A DNA stretch of 64,000 nucleotides from Pseudomonas muyukensis (GTDB taxonomy: Bacteria; Pseudomonadota; Gammaproteobacteria; Pseudomonadales; Pseudomonadaceae). A program made the translations under genes and the position numbers. Shown here in pieces: positions 38,149 through 47,863 of the stretch. Positions within the stretch are counted from its first letter, which is position 1, and the number at the start of each line of letters is the position of its first letter. The stretch lies in contig NZ_CP077073.1 in assembly GCF_019139535.1 (NCBI RefSeq), positions 5,422,501 to 5,486,500 on the forward strand. The letters are read 5' to 3'. Under the pieces are notes generated by a model. It was not told the DNA's origin, did no database searches, and saw only the letters and a list, made by a program, of their open reading frames with translations.

Positions 38149-40947
38149 ATGAATGCAGTAGAAATTGAGTCCGCCATTTCGGACCTAACCCTAGAACCCT
38201 TTGACGCGGCGGATTTTCCGTTCACTTTCCTGGCCGCATTCGGCAACAAGGAAACCGCGCTCAAGCGCCTGCGTGCTGGCAACAACAACGCCTCGGACAT
38301 ACCCGGCGGCGTATTATTGCGCAGCAACATTCATATCGCCGCATGCGAGCCTGGCAGCGTGGGGGAAACGCTCAAGGCGTTGCGTACCAGCCCGGCCACC
38401 ACAAAAGCCAAAGCCAAATTCATCCTCGCCACCGACGGACAAACGCTGGAGGCCGAAGAACTGATCACGGGTGAAACCATCGCCTGCGACTACACGGACT
38501 TCCCTAACCACTTCGGTTTCCTGCTGCCGCTGGCCGGCATCTCCACCATCAAGGAGATCAAGGACAACCCCATCGACGTGCGCGCCACCAGCCGCCTGAA
38601 CAAACTGTACGTCGAGCTGCTGAATGAGAACCCGGACTGGGCCAAAGCCGAGCGCCGCGCTGACATGAACCACTTTATGGCGCGCCTAGTGTTCTGCTTC
38701 TTTGCCGAAGACACAGACATATTCAGAGGCGACAGCTTGTTCACACGTACTATGGAGCGTTACAGCGAGCGCGAGGGATCCAATACCCACCAGGTGCTGT
38801 CGGAAATTTTCCGCGCAATGAACATCAAAGACGTCGAGCGCGCCATCACACAGCCTCGACTTCCTAGTTGGGCCAGCAGCTTTCCCTATGTGAATGGTGG
38901 CCTGTTCTCAGGCAGCACCGAGGTGCCACGCTTCACGCGAATGGCTCGCACGTATTTGCTACACGCCGGTAACCTGAACTGGAAAAAAATCAACCCAGAT
39001 ATTTTCGGCAGCATGATCCAAGCCGTTGCCGATGATGAAGAGCGTGGCGCACTGGGAATGCACTACACCAGCGTGCCCAACATCCTCAAGGTGCTGAACC
39101 CGCTGTTTCTGGATGACTTGCGCGCACAGCTGGAGGCTGCTGGTGACAATAAGGCCAAACTGCTTAACCTGCGCAAACGTATAGCTCGCATCCGAGTGTT
39201 CGACCCTGCATGTGGCTCCGGAAACTTCTTGGTGATTGCTTATAAACAGATGCGCGAGATTGAGGCTGAAATCAATCGTCGCCGAAGCGAGGCTCACAAT
39301 AGGTCGGAAATACCGCTGACCAATTTCCGCGGTATTGAACTACGCGACTTTCCGGCAGAAATTGCCCGCTTGGCTCTAATCATCGCTGAGTTCCAATGCG
39401 ACGTGCTATATCGCGGCCAACAAGATGCTCTGGCTGAGTTTCTGCCGCTGAATGCGCAGAATTGGATTATCTGCCACAACGCTTTGCAACTAGATTGGCT
39501 GAGTGTGTGCCCGCCTGCAGGTACGGGCGTAAAACTGGCCAACGATGATTTGTTCAATACAGCACTAGATCAGACAGAAATAGACTTTGCTAACGAAGGA
39601 GGAGAAACCTATATCTGTGGCAATCCGCCCTATCTTGGTTCTACTTGGCAGACTGATGAGCAGAAGGCGGACCTAGAGGCCATCTTTGCCTTCCGCACCA
39701 AGAACTGGAAGTCACTAGACTATGTGGCAGGCTGGTTCATGAAGGCTGCCGACTATGGCAGTAAGACAAAGGCAAAATCTGCATTTGTATCCACAAATTC
39801 AATTTGCCAAGGGCAACAAGTACCAATTCTCTGGCCGCAGATATTTGCTACAGGCCACGAAATTTCCTTTGCGCATACGTCCTTCAAGTGGACCAATCTC
39901 GCCAGTTACAACGCGGGCGTCACAGTTGTGATAGTGGGTCTTTCGTCACAATCCAAAACACCAGCTCATCTTTATTCTATCGCCAATAGCGGCAAGGGCG
40001 ACGTAGTAGATGTGAAAGAGGTTGAAAGCATCAACGCTTACTTGGTACCGGGAACCAATGTACTGGTTGAAAAATCATCTCGCCCACTAAGCAGACAGTC
40101 GGAAATGAGCTTTGGAAACAAGCCCGTCGACGGTGGTAATCTTCTCCTTTCCAGAGATGAAGTCGATGCGCTTGGCTTAACATTAAAGCAACATGAACGT
40201 TTCATTCGTCGAATCTATGGATCTTCAGAATTCATTCGCGGCTTAGAGCGTTATTGCTTATGGATAGAAGATTGCAACTTAGAGGAAGCTATGAGCATCG
40301 AGACCATTAGGCCTCGTATTGAAAACGTTCGAGCGATGCGATTGGCGAGCAGAGACAGTGGTGCCAACGAAATGGCTGCGCGGGCACACCAGATGAGGGA
40401 AATGAAAATTGCGCAAAAATGGACGATTACTGTTCCTAGAACCTCATCTGAGAACCGTCCATTTTTACCCAATGGGTTAATCGATTCTCGAAGCACTGTG
40501 ACGAGCGAAGCCTTCGCTCTCTATGACGCTCCGCTCTGGAATATGGCACTCATTGCTTCACGACTACATCTGGTCTGGATTGGAACTATTTGCGGAAAAC
40601 TAAAAACCGATTTTCGCTACTCCAATACTGTCGGCTGGAACACCTTCCCAGTACCGCTGCTGACCGAACAGAATAAAGCTGATCTGACGGCCTGCGCCGA
40701 GAACATCTTGCTGGCCCGCGAAGCACATTTTCCTGCCACCATCGCCGACCTGTACGCCCAGGATGTAATGCCGGATAACCTACGCCACGCCCACGAGCGC
40801 AACGATGAAGTGCTGGAGCGTGTCTATATCGGTCGTCGCTTCAAGAACGACACCGAGCGGCTGGAGAAACTGTTTGACCTCTACACCAAGATGACAGCAG
40901 ACACAGCAAAGGCCTCGCCGAAGAAGTCCCGAGGGAAAATGGCATGA
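38149..40947 (+). CDS. MmeI-like class I adenine-type DNA methyltransferase
   Basis: A 932-residue protein with the modular layout of MmeI/type IIG-like enzymes: an N-terminal domain (1-150), a helical spacer (DWAKAERRADMNHFMARLVF), methyltransferase motif I FDPACGSGNFLVIAY (351-365) and motif IV NPPY (492-495), then a target-recognition part and helical C-terminus. NPPY indicates N6-adenine methylation. I see no clear PD-(D/E)XK motif in the N-terminal region, so cleavage is probably left to the partner nucleases encoded downstream. Codon use is less GC-rich than the core. The stop overlaps the next start (ATGA). Confidence 0.85.
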   Translation: MNAVEIESAISDLTLEPFDAADFPFTFLAAFGNKETALKRLRAGNNNASDIPGGVLLRSNIHIAACEPGSVGETLKALRTSPATTKAKAKFILATDGQTLEAEELITGETIACDYTDFPNHFGFLLPLAGISTIKEIKDNPIDVRATSRLNKLYVELLNENPDWAKAERRADMNHFMARLVFCFFAEDTDIFRGDSLFTRTMERYSEREGSNTHQVLSEIFRAMNIKDVERAITQPRLPSWASSFPYVNGGLFSGSTEVPRFTRMARTYLLHAGNLNWKKINPDIFGSMIQAVADDEERGALGMHYTSVPNILKVLNPLFLDDLRAQLEAAGDNKAKLLNLRKRIARIRVFDPACGSGNFLVIAYKQMREIEAEINRRRSEAHNRSEIPLTNFRGIELRDFPAEIARLALIIAEFQCDVLYRGQQDALAEFLPLNAQNWIICHNALQLDWLSVCPPAGTGVKLANDDLFNTALDQTEIDFANEGGETYICGNPPYLGSTWQTDEQKADLEAIFAFRTKNWKSLDYVAGWFMKAADYGSKTKAKSAFVSTNSICQGQQVPILWPQIFATGHEISFAHTSFKWTNLASYNAGVTVVIVGLSSQSKTPAHLYSIANSGKGDVVDVKEVESINAYLVPGTNVLVEKSSRPLSRQSEMSFGNKPVDGGNLLLSRDEVDALGLTLKQHERFIRRIYGSSEFIRGLERYCLWIEDCNLEEAMSIETIRPRIENVRAMRLASRDSGANEMAARAHQMREMKIAQKWTITVPRTSSENRPFLPNGLIDSRSTVTSEAFALYDAPLWNMALIASRLHLVWIGTICGKLKTDFRYSNTVGWNTFPVPLLTEQNKADLTACAENILLAREAHFPATIADLYAQDVMPDNLRHAHERNDEVLERVYIGRRFKNDTERLEKLFDLYTKMTADTAKASPKKSRGKMA

Positions 40948-42017
40948 GTCGATCTATGGAAAGTGGTCCTGCCAGCTTGACCAAGGCACCCTTAGGTTAC
41001 GGCGAGTGACTGACGGATCTCAAAGGCCGCATCCACAACGCCCAGCAGCGCGCCACACTGGCGGTAAACCGCGAGTTGGTGCAGTTGAACGGGCAGATCG
41101 GCATCGATATTTTGAACCGCCAGGCACAACAAGGCTGGGGGGCTAAAGTGATCGAGCGGAGGGCCCATGACCTGCGCACTGCTTTTCTTGAGATGAAGGG
41201 TTTTTCCCGGGCCAATCTGATGTATATGCGCGCCTTTGCCGAGGCCTGTCCGGATGCGACAATTGTCCAACAGGCGGTTGAACAAATACCTCGTGGACAC
41301 AACCTGATGCTGCGGCCCCGACTGAAGGCCCCACAGAAGTACTTGGCCTATGCCCAGAGCGCCATTGCGAACGGCTGGTCGCGCAATGTGCTGAACATCC
41401 ACATCGAAACCCATCTGCTGGAGCGCAGCGGCACGGCTGTCACCAACTTCGATGTCAGCTTGCCAAAGGCGCAGTCTGACCTGGCCCGCGAGTCGTTGAA
41501 AGATCCGTATCGCTTTGACTTCCTTGGCCTTCGCGATGAGGCGCAGGAGCGCGATATCGAATATGCCCTAGTCAAACACATCACCGAGTTTCTGTTGGAA
41601 CTGGGCGCAGGCTTTGCGTTTGTTGGGCGGGAGGTGCTGCTGGACGTAGGCGGCGATGAGTTCTTTATCGACCTACTGTTCTACCACCTTAGGCTACGCT
41701 GCTATGTGGTGATCGAGCTCAAATCCGGTAAGTTCAAGCCCGAGCACCTGGGACACCTTGGGGTTTATATGACGGCAGTGGATCGCCAGGTCAAAGGCGT
41801 GCAAGACCACCCCACCATCGGTCTTTTGCTCTGCAAGACCAAAAATAATATGGTTGCCGAATATGCGCGGGGCGATAAGACCCAGCCCATGGGCATTGCC
41901 GAGTACAAATTGCTCGAATCTCTGCCTGCAGAATTGCAAACCAGCTTGCCCAGCATTGAACAGATCGAACGTGAACTGGCAAGCAACGGCACCCTCATGA
42001 AGGACGAAGCACAGTGA
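40944..42017 (+). pseudogene. DUF1016/YhcG PD-(D/E)XK nuclease with in-frame TGA at codon 22
   Basis: From ATG 40944, which overlaps the methyltransferase stop codon, the frame reads MSRSMESGP...PLGYGE, then TGA (41007-41009), then LTDLKGRIHNAQQRATLAVN and the full family sequence to the stop at 42017. DUF1016 proteins normally have a Trp at this spot (GYGEWLxDLKGRI), so TGG to TGA is likely. Downstream features are intact: QQGWGAKVIERRA, GHNLML, SRNVL, and the nuclease core VGGDEFFIDLLFYH with YVVIELKSG. Length without the stop (357) equals the family. Restart at TTG 41076 or GTG 41079 would give a protein lacking about 45 residues of the N-terminal domain. The next residues VQLNGQIG differ from the usual LYWQIG. 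Confidence 0.8.
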
Positions 42018-44128
42018 CGAACACTACCAACCCAACCAACAGCTACACAGTGCCGTCGGTATCCATTACTACAGCGCACACTGGGGCATCCAGCAAAGCC
42101 AATGAGCTAGGCATGCGTACCATGCAGGAACGTGCCTATACCAAGCGCGGAGAACAGTACCTGCTGATCAAATCGCCACCCGCATCGGGCAAGTCTCGTG
42201 CCCTGATGTTTATCGCTCTGGACAAGCTGAATAACCAGGGCCTGCAACAGGTCATCGTCGTTGTGCCTGAACGCTCTATTGGCGGTAGTTTCGCCGATGA
42301 GTCGTTGAGCCAGTATGGTTTCTACTGGGACTGGCAGGTGGTCCCGCAGTGGAACCTGTGTAATGCCCCTGGCATCGATGAGCCGCGCGTGGCCAAGTCC
42401 AAGGTAGATGCCGTGCGCGCCTTCCTAGACAGCCGCGACAAGGTGCTGGTCTGCACCCATGCCACCTTCCGCTTTGCTGTAGAAGAGCTGGGCATCGACG
42501 TTTTCGATAACCGCCTGATTGCCATCGACGAGTTCCACCACGTTTCAGCCAACCCAGACAACAAACTGGGTAGCCAACTGAGCGCGTTTATCAACCGCGA
42601 CAAGGTGCATCTGGTTGCTATGACCGGTTCCTACTTCCGTGGTGACAGCGAGGCCGTACTGGCTCCGTCGGAAGAAAACAAATTTGAGACAGTGACGTAT
42701 ACCTACTACGAGCAGCTCAACGGCTATCGCTGGCTCAAGTCGCTGGATATTGGCTACTTCTTCTACACCGGCAGGTACGTGGATGCGGTGGCCAAGGTGC
42801 TGGACCCGTCACTGAAAACCATCGTCCACATTCCAAACGTAAATGCCCGCGAGAGCCTCAAGGACAAGGAGCGCGAGGTTAACGAGATCATGAGTGCGCT
42901 CGGCGAGTGGCAGGGTGTAGACCCGACCACGGGCTTTCACCTGATCAAAGCCAAAGATGGCCGTACGCTGAAAGTGGCCGATCTGGTAGATGACAGCGAC
43001 CCAGCCAGGCGCTCCAAAGTGCTAAGCGCACTGAAAGACCCTACTCAGAAGAACAACCGCGGCAACGTGGATGTTGTTATTGCGCTGGGCATGGCGAAGG
43101 AAGGCTTTGACTGGATCTGGTGCGAGCATGCGCTGACCATCGGCTACCGTTCGAGCCTGACCGAAATCGTGCAGATCATTGGCCGTGCCACCCGCGACGC
43201 CGAGGGTAAGGAGCGCTCGCGCTTCACCAACCTGATCGCCGAGCCTATGGCCGATCAAGCTGCCGTTGCCGAGGCGGTGAACGATATGCTCAAGGCTATT
43301 TCAGCCAGCCTGCTGATGGAACAGGTGCTGGCCCCGCGTTATGAGTTCACTCCGAAAGACACCGGGCCGAAAGAGGGTTTCATTTATAACGGTGGCGAGG
43401 GCTACCAATTAGGTGGTACCAACCTGGGCGTGAATGAAACCACCGGTCAGTTCCATGTTGAGATCAATGGCCTGACCCCACCGCAGAGCACAGAAGCCAC
43501 GCGCATCTGCAAAGAAGATTTGAACGAAGTAGTTACCAGCTTCCTGCAGGACAAAACCGTCTTGGAGCGTGGGCTGTTCGACAAGGAAAACACCTTGCCG
43601 GAAGAGCTGACCCAACTGCGCATGGGCAAGATCGTGCGCGAGCGCTACCCCGACTTGAGCGAGGTTGACCAGGAAGCCATTCGCCAACACGCCATCGCCG
43701 CCATGAACATTACTCAACAGGCCAAACTGGCTCTGGCGCAGACAGATGCTAACGGTAGCGACAACGTGCAAGGCAGCGCAGCGCTTCTGGATGGCGTGCG
43801 CAAGTTCGTTAACGTGCGCGAGCTGGACATCGACCTGATTGACCGCATCAGCCCCTTCGATGCGGCCTATGCAGTACTGGCGAAGGCGATGGATGAAAGA
43901 TCCCTACGCCAGGTGCAGGCCAGCATTGCGGCCAAGAAGGTGAGCATCCCCGAGGATGAGGCGCGAGATCTGGCCAAGCGTGCTTTGCAGTTCAAGAACG
44001 AGCGTGGCCGCCTGCCTGATATCAACTCAGCCGACGCCTGGGAAAAGCGCATGGCTGAAGGCGTAGCCGCGTTGGCACGCTACCGTGCCCAGGCCAAAGC
44101 GACGCAGGGGGAATCCGCCAATGGCTGA
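42014..44128 (+). CDS. Superfamily 2 DEAD/DEAH-type helicase
   Basis: A 704-residue helicase beginning at GTG 42014, overlapping the DUF1016 stop (GTGA). Motif I SPPASGKSRAL (about residues 55-65), motif II AIDEFHH (DEFH, about 170), motif III AMTGSY, and motif VI EIVQIIGRATRD are present; KEGFDW precedes the last as in restriction-type helicases. The C-terminal 250 residues are specific to this protein. It presumably translocates on or unwinds DNA for the neighbouring nucleases. The stop lies inside the start of the GIY-YIG gene. Confidence 0.88.
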   Translation: MTNTTNPTNSYTVPSVSITTAHTGASSKANELGMRTMQERAYTKRGEQYLLIKSPPASGKSRALMFIALDKLNNQGLQQVIVVVPERSIGGSFADESLSQYGFYWDWQVVPQWNLCNAPGIDEPRVAKSKVDAVRAFLDSRDKVLVCTHATFRFAVEELGIDVFDNRLIAIDEFHHVSANPDNKLGSQLSAFINRDKVHLVAMTGSYFRGDSEAVLAPSEENKFETVTYTYYEQLNGYRWLKSLDIGYFFYTGRYVDAVAKVLDPSLKTIVHIPNVNARESLKDKEREVNEIMSALGEWQGVDPTTGFHLIKAKDGRTLKVADLVDDSDPARRSKVLSALKDPTQKNNRGNVDVVIALGMAKEGFDWIWCEHALTIGYRSSLTEIVQIIGRATRDAEGKERSRFTNLIAEPMADQAAVAEAVNDMLKAISASLLMEQVLAPRYEFTPKDTGPKEGFIYNGGEGYQLGGTNLGVNETTGQFHVEINGLTPPQSTEATRICKEDLNEVVTSFLQDKTVLERGLFDKENTLPEELTQLRMGKIVRERYPDLSEVDQEAIRQHAIAAMNITQQAKLALAQTDANGSDNVQGSAALLDGVRKFVNVRELDIDLIDRISPFDAAYAVLAKAMDERSLRQVQASIAAKKVSIPEDEARDLAKRALQFKNERGRLPDINSADAWEKRMAEGVAALARYRAQAKATQGESANG

Positions 44129-45311
44129 AATGAACGATGACGACCTGCTGGATGCGCTGGGGGTAGAAGTCCCCCCGCTCAAGACAGTCACTCGGACCCC
44201 TCGTGAAGAACGCATCATCGCTGGCTTCGAGGACATTCAGCGCTTCTATCAGACACACGACCGCGCCCCACTGCATGGCGAAGACCGCGATATCTTCGAG
44301 CGCTTGTATGCCGTGCGCCTGGATCAGTTGCGCAAGCTGCCGGAAGCCCAAACCCTACTGGAAGGCCTGGATACTCACGGCCTACTGTCAGGCACTGTGG
44401 TCGCCGCAGTAAATGTAGATGACCTAGATGAGGACGCCTTGCTCGCCGAGCTGGGCATCGGCAGTGAGTCCGTCGACCAGGACGACATCACCGTGCTACG
44501 ACATGTACGTTCCAGCGCGGCAATCAAGGAGGCAGAAGAAATTGCCGCTCGGAACCCATGTAAAGACTTCGAGAAGTTCAAGCCGCTGTTTGATGAAGTA
44601 GAAGCAGGCCTCAAGCAAAAACTCTGGGTGACCAAGCCCTTTGGCAAGAACGCTAGCATTGAGGCCGGGAATTTCTTCATTCTGAGTGGTCTCATTGCCT
44701 ATGTCGCCGAGATCGGCGACACCTACAAAACGCCGAATGCAGAAACAAATGGGCGTTTGCGCGTGATTTACTCCAATGAGACGGAAAGCGATCTACTGCT
44801 ACGATCCCTACAACGGGCGCTTTACAAGGACAGTGACGGTCGTGCCGGATCTCGGCTCATCAAGGTAGATTCCGGCCCACTGTTCAGCGACATAGCAGAG
44901 CCGGACGACATAGAAAGCGGCACTATCTATGTGCTGCGCAGCCAGTCCAGCCATCCCTTCGTAGTCGAGCACCGCGAGCTGATCCACAAGATCGGCGTGA
45001 CCGGTGGCAAGGTGGAAACTCGCATCGCCGGGGCGGATAAAGACGCTACATACCTGCTGGCTGATGTGGAGGTGGTCGCTACTTACAAGTTACACAACCT
45101 GAACCGAACAAGGCTGGAGAACATCTTCCATCGCCTGTTCGGCGCGGCGCAGCTAGACTTGACCATCGAAGACCGCTTCGGCCATCCGGTCAAACCTAGG
45201 GAGTGGTTCCTGGTACCGCTACATGTGATCGATGAGGCGGTTCAGCGCATTCGGGATGGATCGATTACCGATTTCGCATATGACCCGCAAACGGCTCGCC
45301 TGATCGGCTAA
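44121..45311 (+). CDS. GIY-YIG nuclease (T5orf172-like)
   Basis: A 396-residue protein. ATG 44121 overlaps the helicase stop by eight bases (ATGGCTGA) and has GGGGGA upstream; the longer frame is not needed. An acidic N-terminus (MAEMNDDDLLDALG) and a middle domain come first. The GIY-YIG nuclease core follows, about residues 266-345: GTIYVLRSQ, then KIGVTGGKVETRIAGA with the catalytic Arg, then RLENIFHRLF with the metal-binding Glu. It is the last gene of the four-gene module and likely the cutting subunit alongside the (damaged) DUF1016 nuclease. Confidence 0.85.
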   Translation: MAEMNDDDLLDALGVEVPPLKTVTRTPREERIIAGFEDIQRFYQTHDRAPLHGEDRDIFERLYAVRLDQLRKLPEAQTLLEGLDTHGLLSGTVVAAVNVDDLDEDALLAELGIGSESVDQDDITVLRHVRSSAAIKEAEEIAARNPCKDFEKFKPLFDEVEAGLKQKLWVTKPFGKNASIEAGNFFILSGLIAYVAEIGDTYKTPNAETNGRLRVIYSNETESDLLLRSLQRALYKDSDGRAGSRLIKVDSGPLFSDIAEPDDIESGTIYVLRSQSSHPFVVEHRELIHKIGVTGGKVETRIAGADKDATYLLADVEVVATYKLHNLNRTRLENIFHRLFGAAQLDLTIEDRFGHPVKPREWFLVPLHVIDEAVQRIRDGSITDFAYDPQTARLIG

Positions 45312-45544
45312 AGCGCAGCTAAATCGGGATGATCAAATCCGGGCGGAAGCCAGTCTCTTCGCCCGGATACCCCTCGGATTACAAACTACACGGGGTGCCC
45401 GCTACGTCAAAGTTGACGGCGGGGTGCGAATGCCCACGCACCCATAGCGCCATCTCTGTCCGCCCCTATAAGGCTTTCCCAGCGATGGCATATGCGCATC
45501 CATGTGAGGCCGCCATGCAGGCTCGTGGACAATTTCAGCGCGAC

Positions 45545-45826
45545 TTAACCTACGTTAGCCTCGACCAGTCGCAAAGGAGATGACGGTACATCCAGCATGT
45601 ACTGCCTGGTCGCCATCTCTGCCGTAAGCCCGGTAGCTGTCAAAACCCGTTTCCAGGTACCGTAATCCAGGAGATTGATCGCCCTCTGTACCAGCATAGG
45701 CAACGCCATAGGGATCAACTCGTCAAACTCTTCGTGCTTCGTGAGTAAGCGCTCCATGAACCCCACATTCAAAGCGCTTAGCTGATCTCCGATGCTGTGC
45801 TCCCGATTTCTTTCTGGAGCCCGCAC
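45545..45826 (-). other. Chimeric open frame across the IS66 left end
   Basis: The frame starts inside the IS (first 28 codons) and continues outside it for 65 codons (TKHEEFDELIPMALPMLVQR through SSPLRLVEANVG). The outside part has good codon structure and may be the 3' end of a gene cut by the element; reading across the other IS flank (47784 upward) extends the same frame for about 17 codons to a stop. No family recognised. The rest of 45312-45744 shows nothing else I can support. Confidence 0.35.
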
Positions 45827-45829
45827 GCC

Positions 45830-46189
45830 ATGATGCGTCCCGACGCTAAAGTCGAAAAAGTCTATCTCTACCCCAAGCCAGTCGACTTCCGAAAGTCCAT
45901 TGACGGTCTGGCCGCACTGGTTGAACTGGATATCAAAGTGGCGGTGTTCGACCCCGTGCTCTTCGTGTTTCTCAACAAAACGCGAAACCGCGTGAAGATC
46001 CTGTATTGGGAGCGAAACGGCTTCTGCCTCTGGCTCAAGCGTCTCGACTCGGAACGCTTCAAAACATCGCCAGACCCCACCGACGAGGCCATTGTCCTGA
46101 CCGTCCAGGAACTCAATTGGCTACTCGACGGCTTTGACCTCTGGCGTAACCGCCCACATCAAGTTCTGACGCCTCGCTACGTCGCCTGA
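45830..46189 (+). CDS. tnpB: IS66 accessory protein TnpB
   Basis: A 119-residue protein with the family pattern VYLYPKPVDFRKSIDGLAAL, KILYWERNGFCLWLKRL and LLDGFDL. Starts at the first of two adjacent ATGs after a CTGGAG site. Required with TnpC for IS66 transposition; its enzymatic role is unknown. Confidence 0.95.
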   Translation: MMRPDAKVEKVYLYPKPVDFRKSIDGLAALVELDIKVAVFDPVLFVFLNKTRNRVKILYWERNGFCLWLKRLDSERFKTSPDPTDEAIVLTVQELNWLLDGFDLWRNRPHQVLTPRYVA

Positions 46190-46207
46190 TCCAGTATAAT
46201 CCGCGGC

Positions 46208-47740
46208 ATGATTTCCATGCCCGACACCCTCCCTGACGATCCGGTTTTGCTCAAGCAACTGCTTGAGCAGATGATCAATGAGCGCGCGTCTGATAAGGGC
46301 AAGATCGTTCATCTGGAAGAAGAGGTGGCGCTGTTACGCCAGCGGTTGTTTGGCCGCAAGACCGAACAGACCAGCGATTCGGCTACGCCGCAACTCCCTC
46401 TGTTTGACGAAGCAGAAAGCCTGGCAGAACCGGCCGACGAGGCTTCGGAAGAAGAAGTTGTTGCACCAGGCAAACGCCGTGGCAAACGCAAGCCGCTGCC
46501 CAATGATCTGCCGCGTGTCGAGGTCATTCATGAACTGCCTGAGCATGAACTGACGTGTGCATGCGGCTGCCGCAAGCATGCCATTGGCGAAGAAGTCAGC
46601 GAGCAGCTTGAAATCGTCCCGATGCAAATTCGGGTCATCAAGCACATCCGCAAGGTTTATGGTTGCCGCGACTGCGAGTCAGCGCCGGTGACTGCGGATA
46701 AACCCGCTCAGATGATCGAAAAAAGCATGGCCAGCCCCAGCGTGCTGGCGATGTTGCTGACCACCAAATACGTGGACGGCCTGCCACTTCATCGTTTCGA
46801 GAAAGTGCTCGGACGCCACGGCATCGATATCTCGCGTCAAACCCTGGCACGTTGGGTCATCCAATGCGGCGAGCACTTTCAGCCGCTGCTGAACCTGATG
46901 CGCGACAGCCTGTTGAATAGCCGCATCATTCATTGCGATGAAACTCGAGTCCAGGTTCTGAAAGAGCCTGATCGAGAAGCCAGTAGCCAATCCTGGATGT
47001 GGGTACAAACCGGCGGCCCGCCTGACAGGCCGGTGATTCTTTTTGATTACTCCACCAGCCGAGCGCAGGAGGTACCGACTCGCCTGCTGGATGGGTATCG
47101 CGGCTATGTGATGACCGACGATTATGCTGGCTATAACACCCTCGGCGCGCAGGAAGGGGTCGAGCGCCTGGGCTGCTGGGCCCATGCGCGGCGTAAGTTC
47201 GTCGAAGCACAAAAAGTACAACCCAAGGGCAAGACCGGACGCGCTGACATCGCGCTGAACCTGATCAACAAGCTCTATGGTGTCGAGCGCGACTTGAAGG
47301 ACAGCAGTGATGAAGATCGTAAGGCTGCCCGTATGGAGCGCAGCGTGCTATTGCTGAGTCAGCTGAAAAGCTGGGTAGAGAAAACGCAGCCTCAGGTGAC
47401 GACGCAGAATGCGCTGGGCAAGGCCATCGGCTATCTGGCCAGCAACTGGAGCAAGTTGGAGCGCTACGTCGAGCATGGCTACTTGCCGATCGACAACAAC
47501 GCTGCCGAGCGCGCCATTCGCCCGTTTGTCATCGGGAGAAAGAACGGGCTCTTCAGTGACACGCCAAAAGGCGCCACTGCCAGCGCACAGCTTTACAGCC
47601 TGGTCGAAACGGCCAAAGCCAACGGCCAGGAGCCCTATGCGTGGCTGCGCCACGCACTGGAGCGCCTGCCGCAAGCGTCATCAGTTGAAGATTACGAAGC
47701 CCTGCTGCCGTGGAACTGTTCGCCGCGATCACCTAGCTGA
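46208..47740 (+). CDS. tnpC: IS66 transposase TnpC
   Basis: A 510-residue DDE transposase. A leucine-rich coiled-coil N-terminus ([20 protein letters not shown]) is followed by a zinc-binding part ([25 protein letters not shown]) and the catalytic region: [23 protein letters not shown] and [20 protein letters not shown]. Full length and apparently intact. Confidence 0.95.
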   Translation: MISMPDTLPDDPVLLKQLLEQMINERASDKGKIVHLEEEVALLRQRLFGRKTEQTSDSATPQLPLFDEAESLAEPADEASEEEVVAPGKRRGKRKPLPNDLPRVEVIHELPEHELTCACGCRKHAIGEEVSEQLEIVPMQIRVIKHIRKVYGCRDCESAPVTADKPAQMIEKSMASPSVLAMLLTTKYVDGLPLHRFEKVLGRHGIDISRQTLARWVIQCGEHFQPLLNLMRDSLLNSRIIHCDETRVQVLKEPDREASSQSWMWVQTGGPPDRPVILFDYSTSRAQEVPTRLLDGYRGYVMTDDYAGYNTLGAQEGVERLGCWAHARRKFVEAQKVQPKGKTGRADIALNLINKLYGVERDLKDSSDEDRKAARMERSVLLLSQLKSWVEKTQPQVTTQNALGKAIGYLASNWSKLERYVEHGYLPIDNNAAERAIRPFVIGRKNGLFSDTPKGATASAQLYSLVETAKANGQEPYAWLRHALERLPQASSVEDYEALLPWNCSPRSPS

Positions 47741-47863
47741 TCCCAGCCCATCTTTGGTCAGGTGGGGTTTGTGGAGCGCTTACGCCTAAAAAGCGAGAAC
47801 TCTACGGAAAAACGGGCTTCCAGAGGCTTCGGTGAGATTTAAAAGGTTTTCATACAGAACCGG

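Larger units (their letters stand above)
45745..47783 (+). mobile_element. IS66-family insertion sequence
   Basis: Ends are imperfect 22-bp inverted repeats: left GTAAGCGCTCCATGAACCCC and right (reverse complement) GTAAGCGCTCCACAAACCCC, both then AC. The GTAAGCG terminus is typical of IS66. It carries tnpB and the tnpC transposase but no recognisable tnpA. The flanking eight bases differ (CTTCGTGA left, GCCTAAAA right), so no target duplication remains, which implies a rearrangement at one side. Confidence 0.9.

Noticed and set aside
45329..45583. 84-codon plus-strand frame after the GIY-YIG gene
   Set aside because: No ribosome site or family character, and overlaps the chimeric minus-strand frame.
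45745..47783. 8-bp target duplication around the IS66 element
   Set aside because: The eight bases outside the two terminal repeats are different, so none is present.
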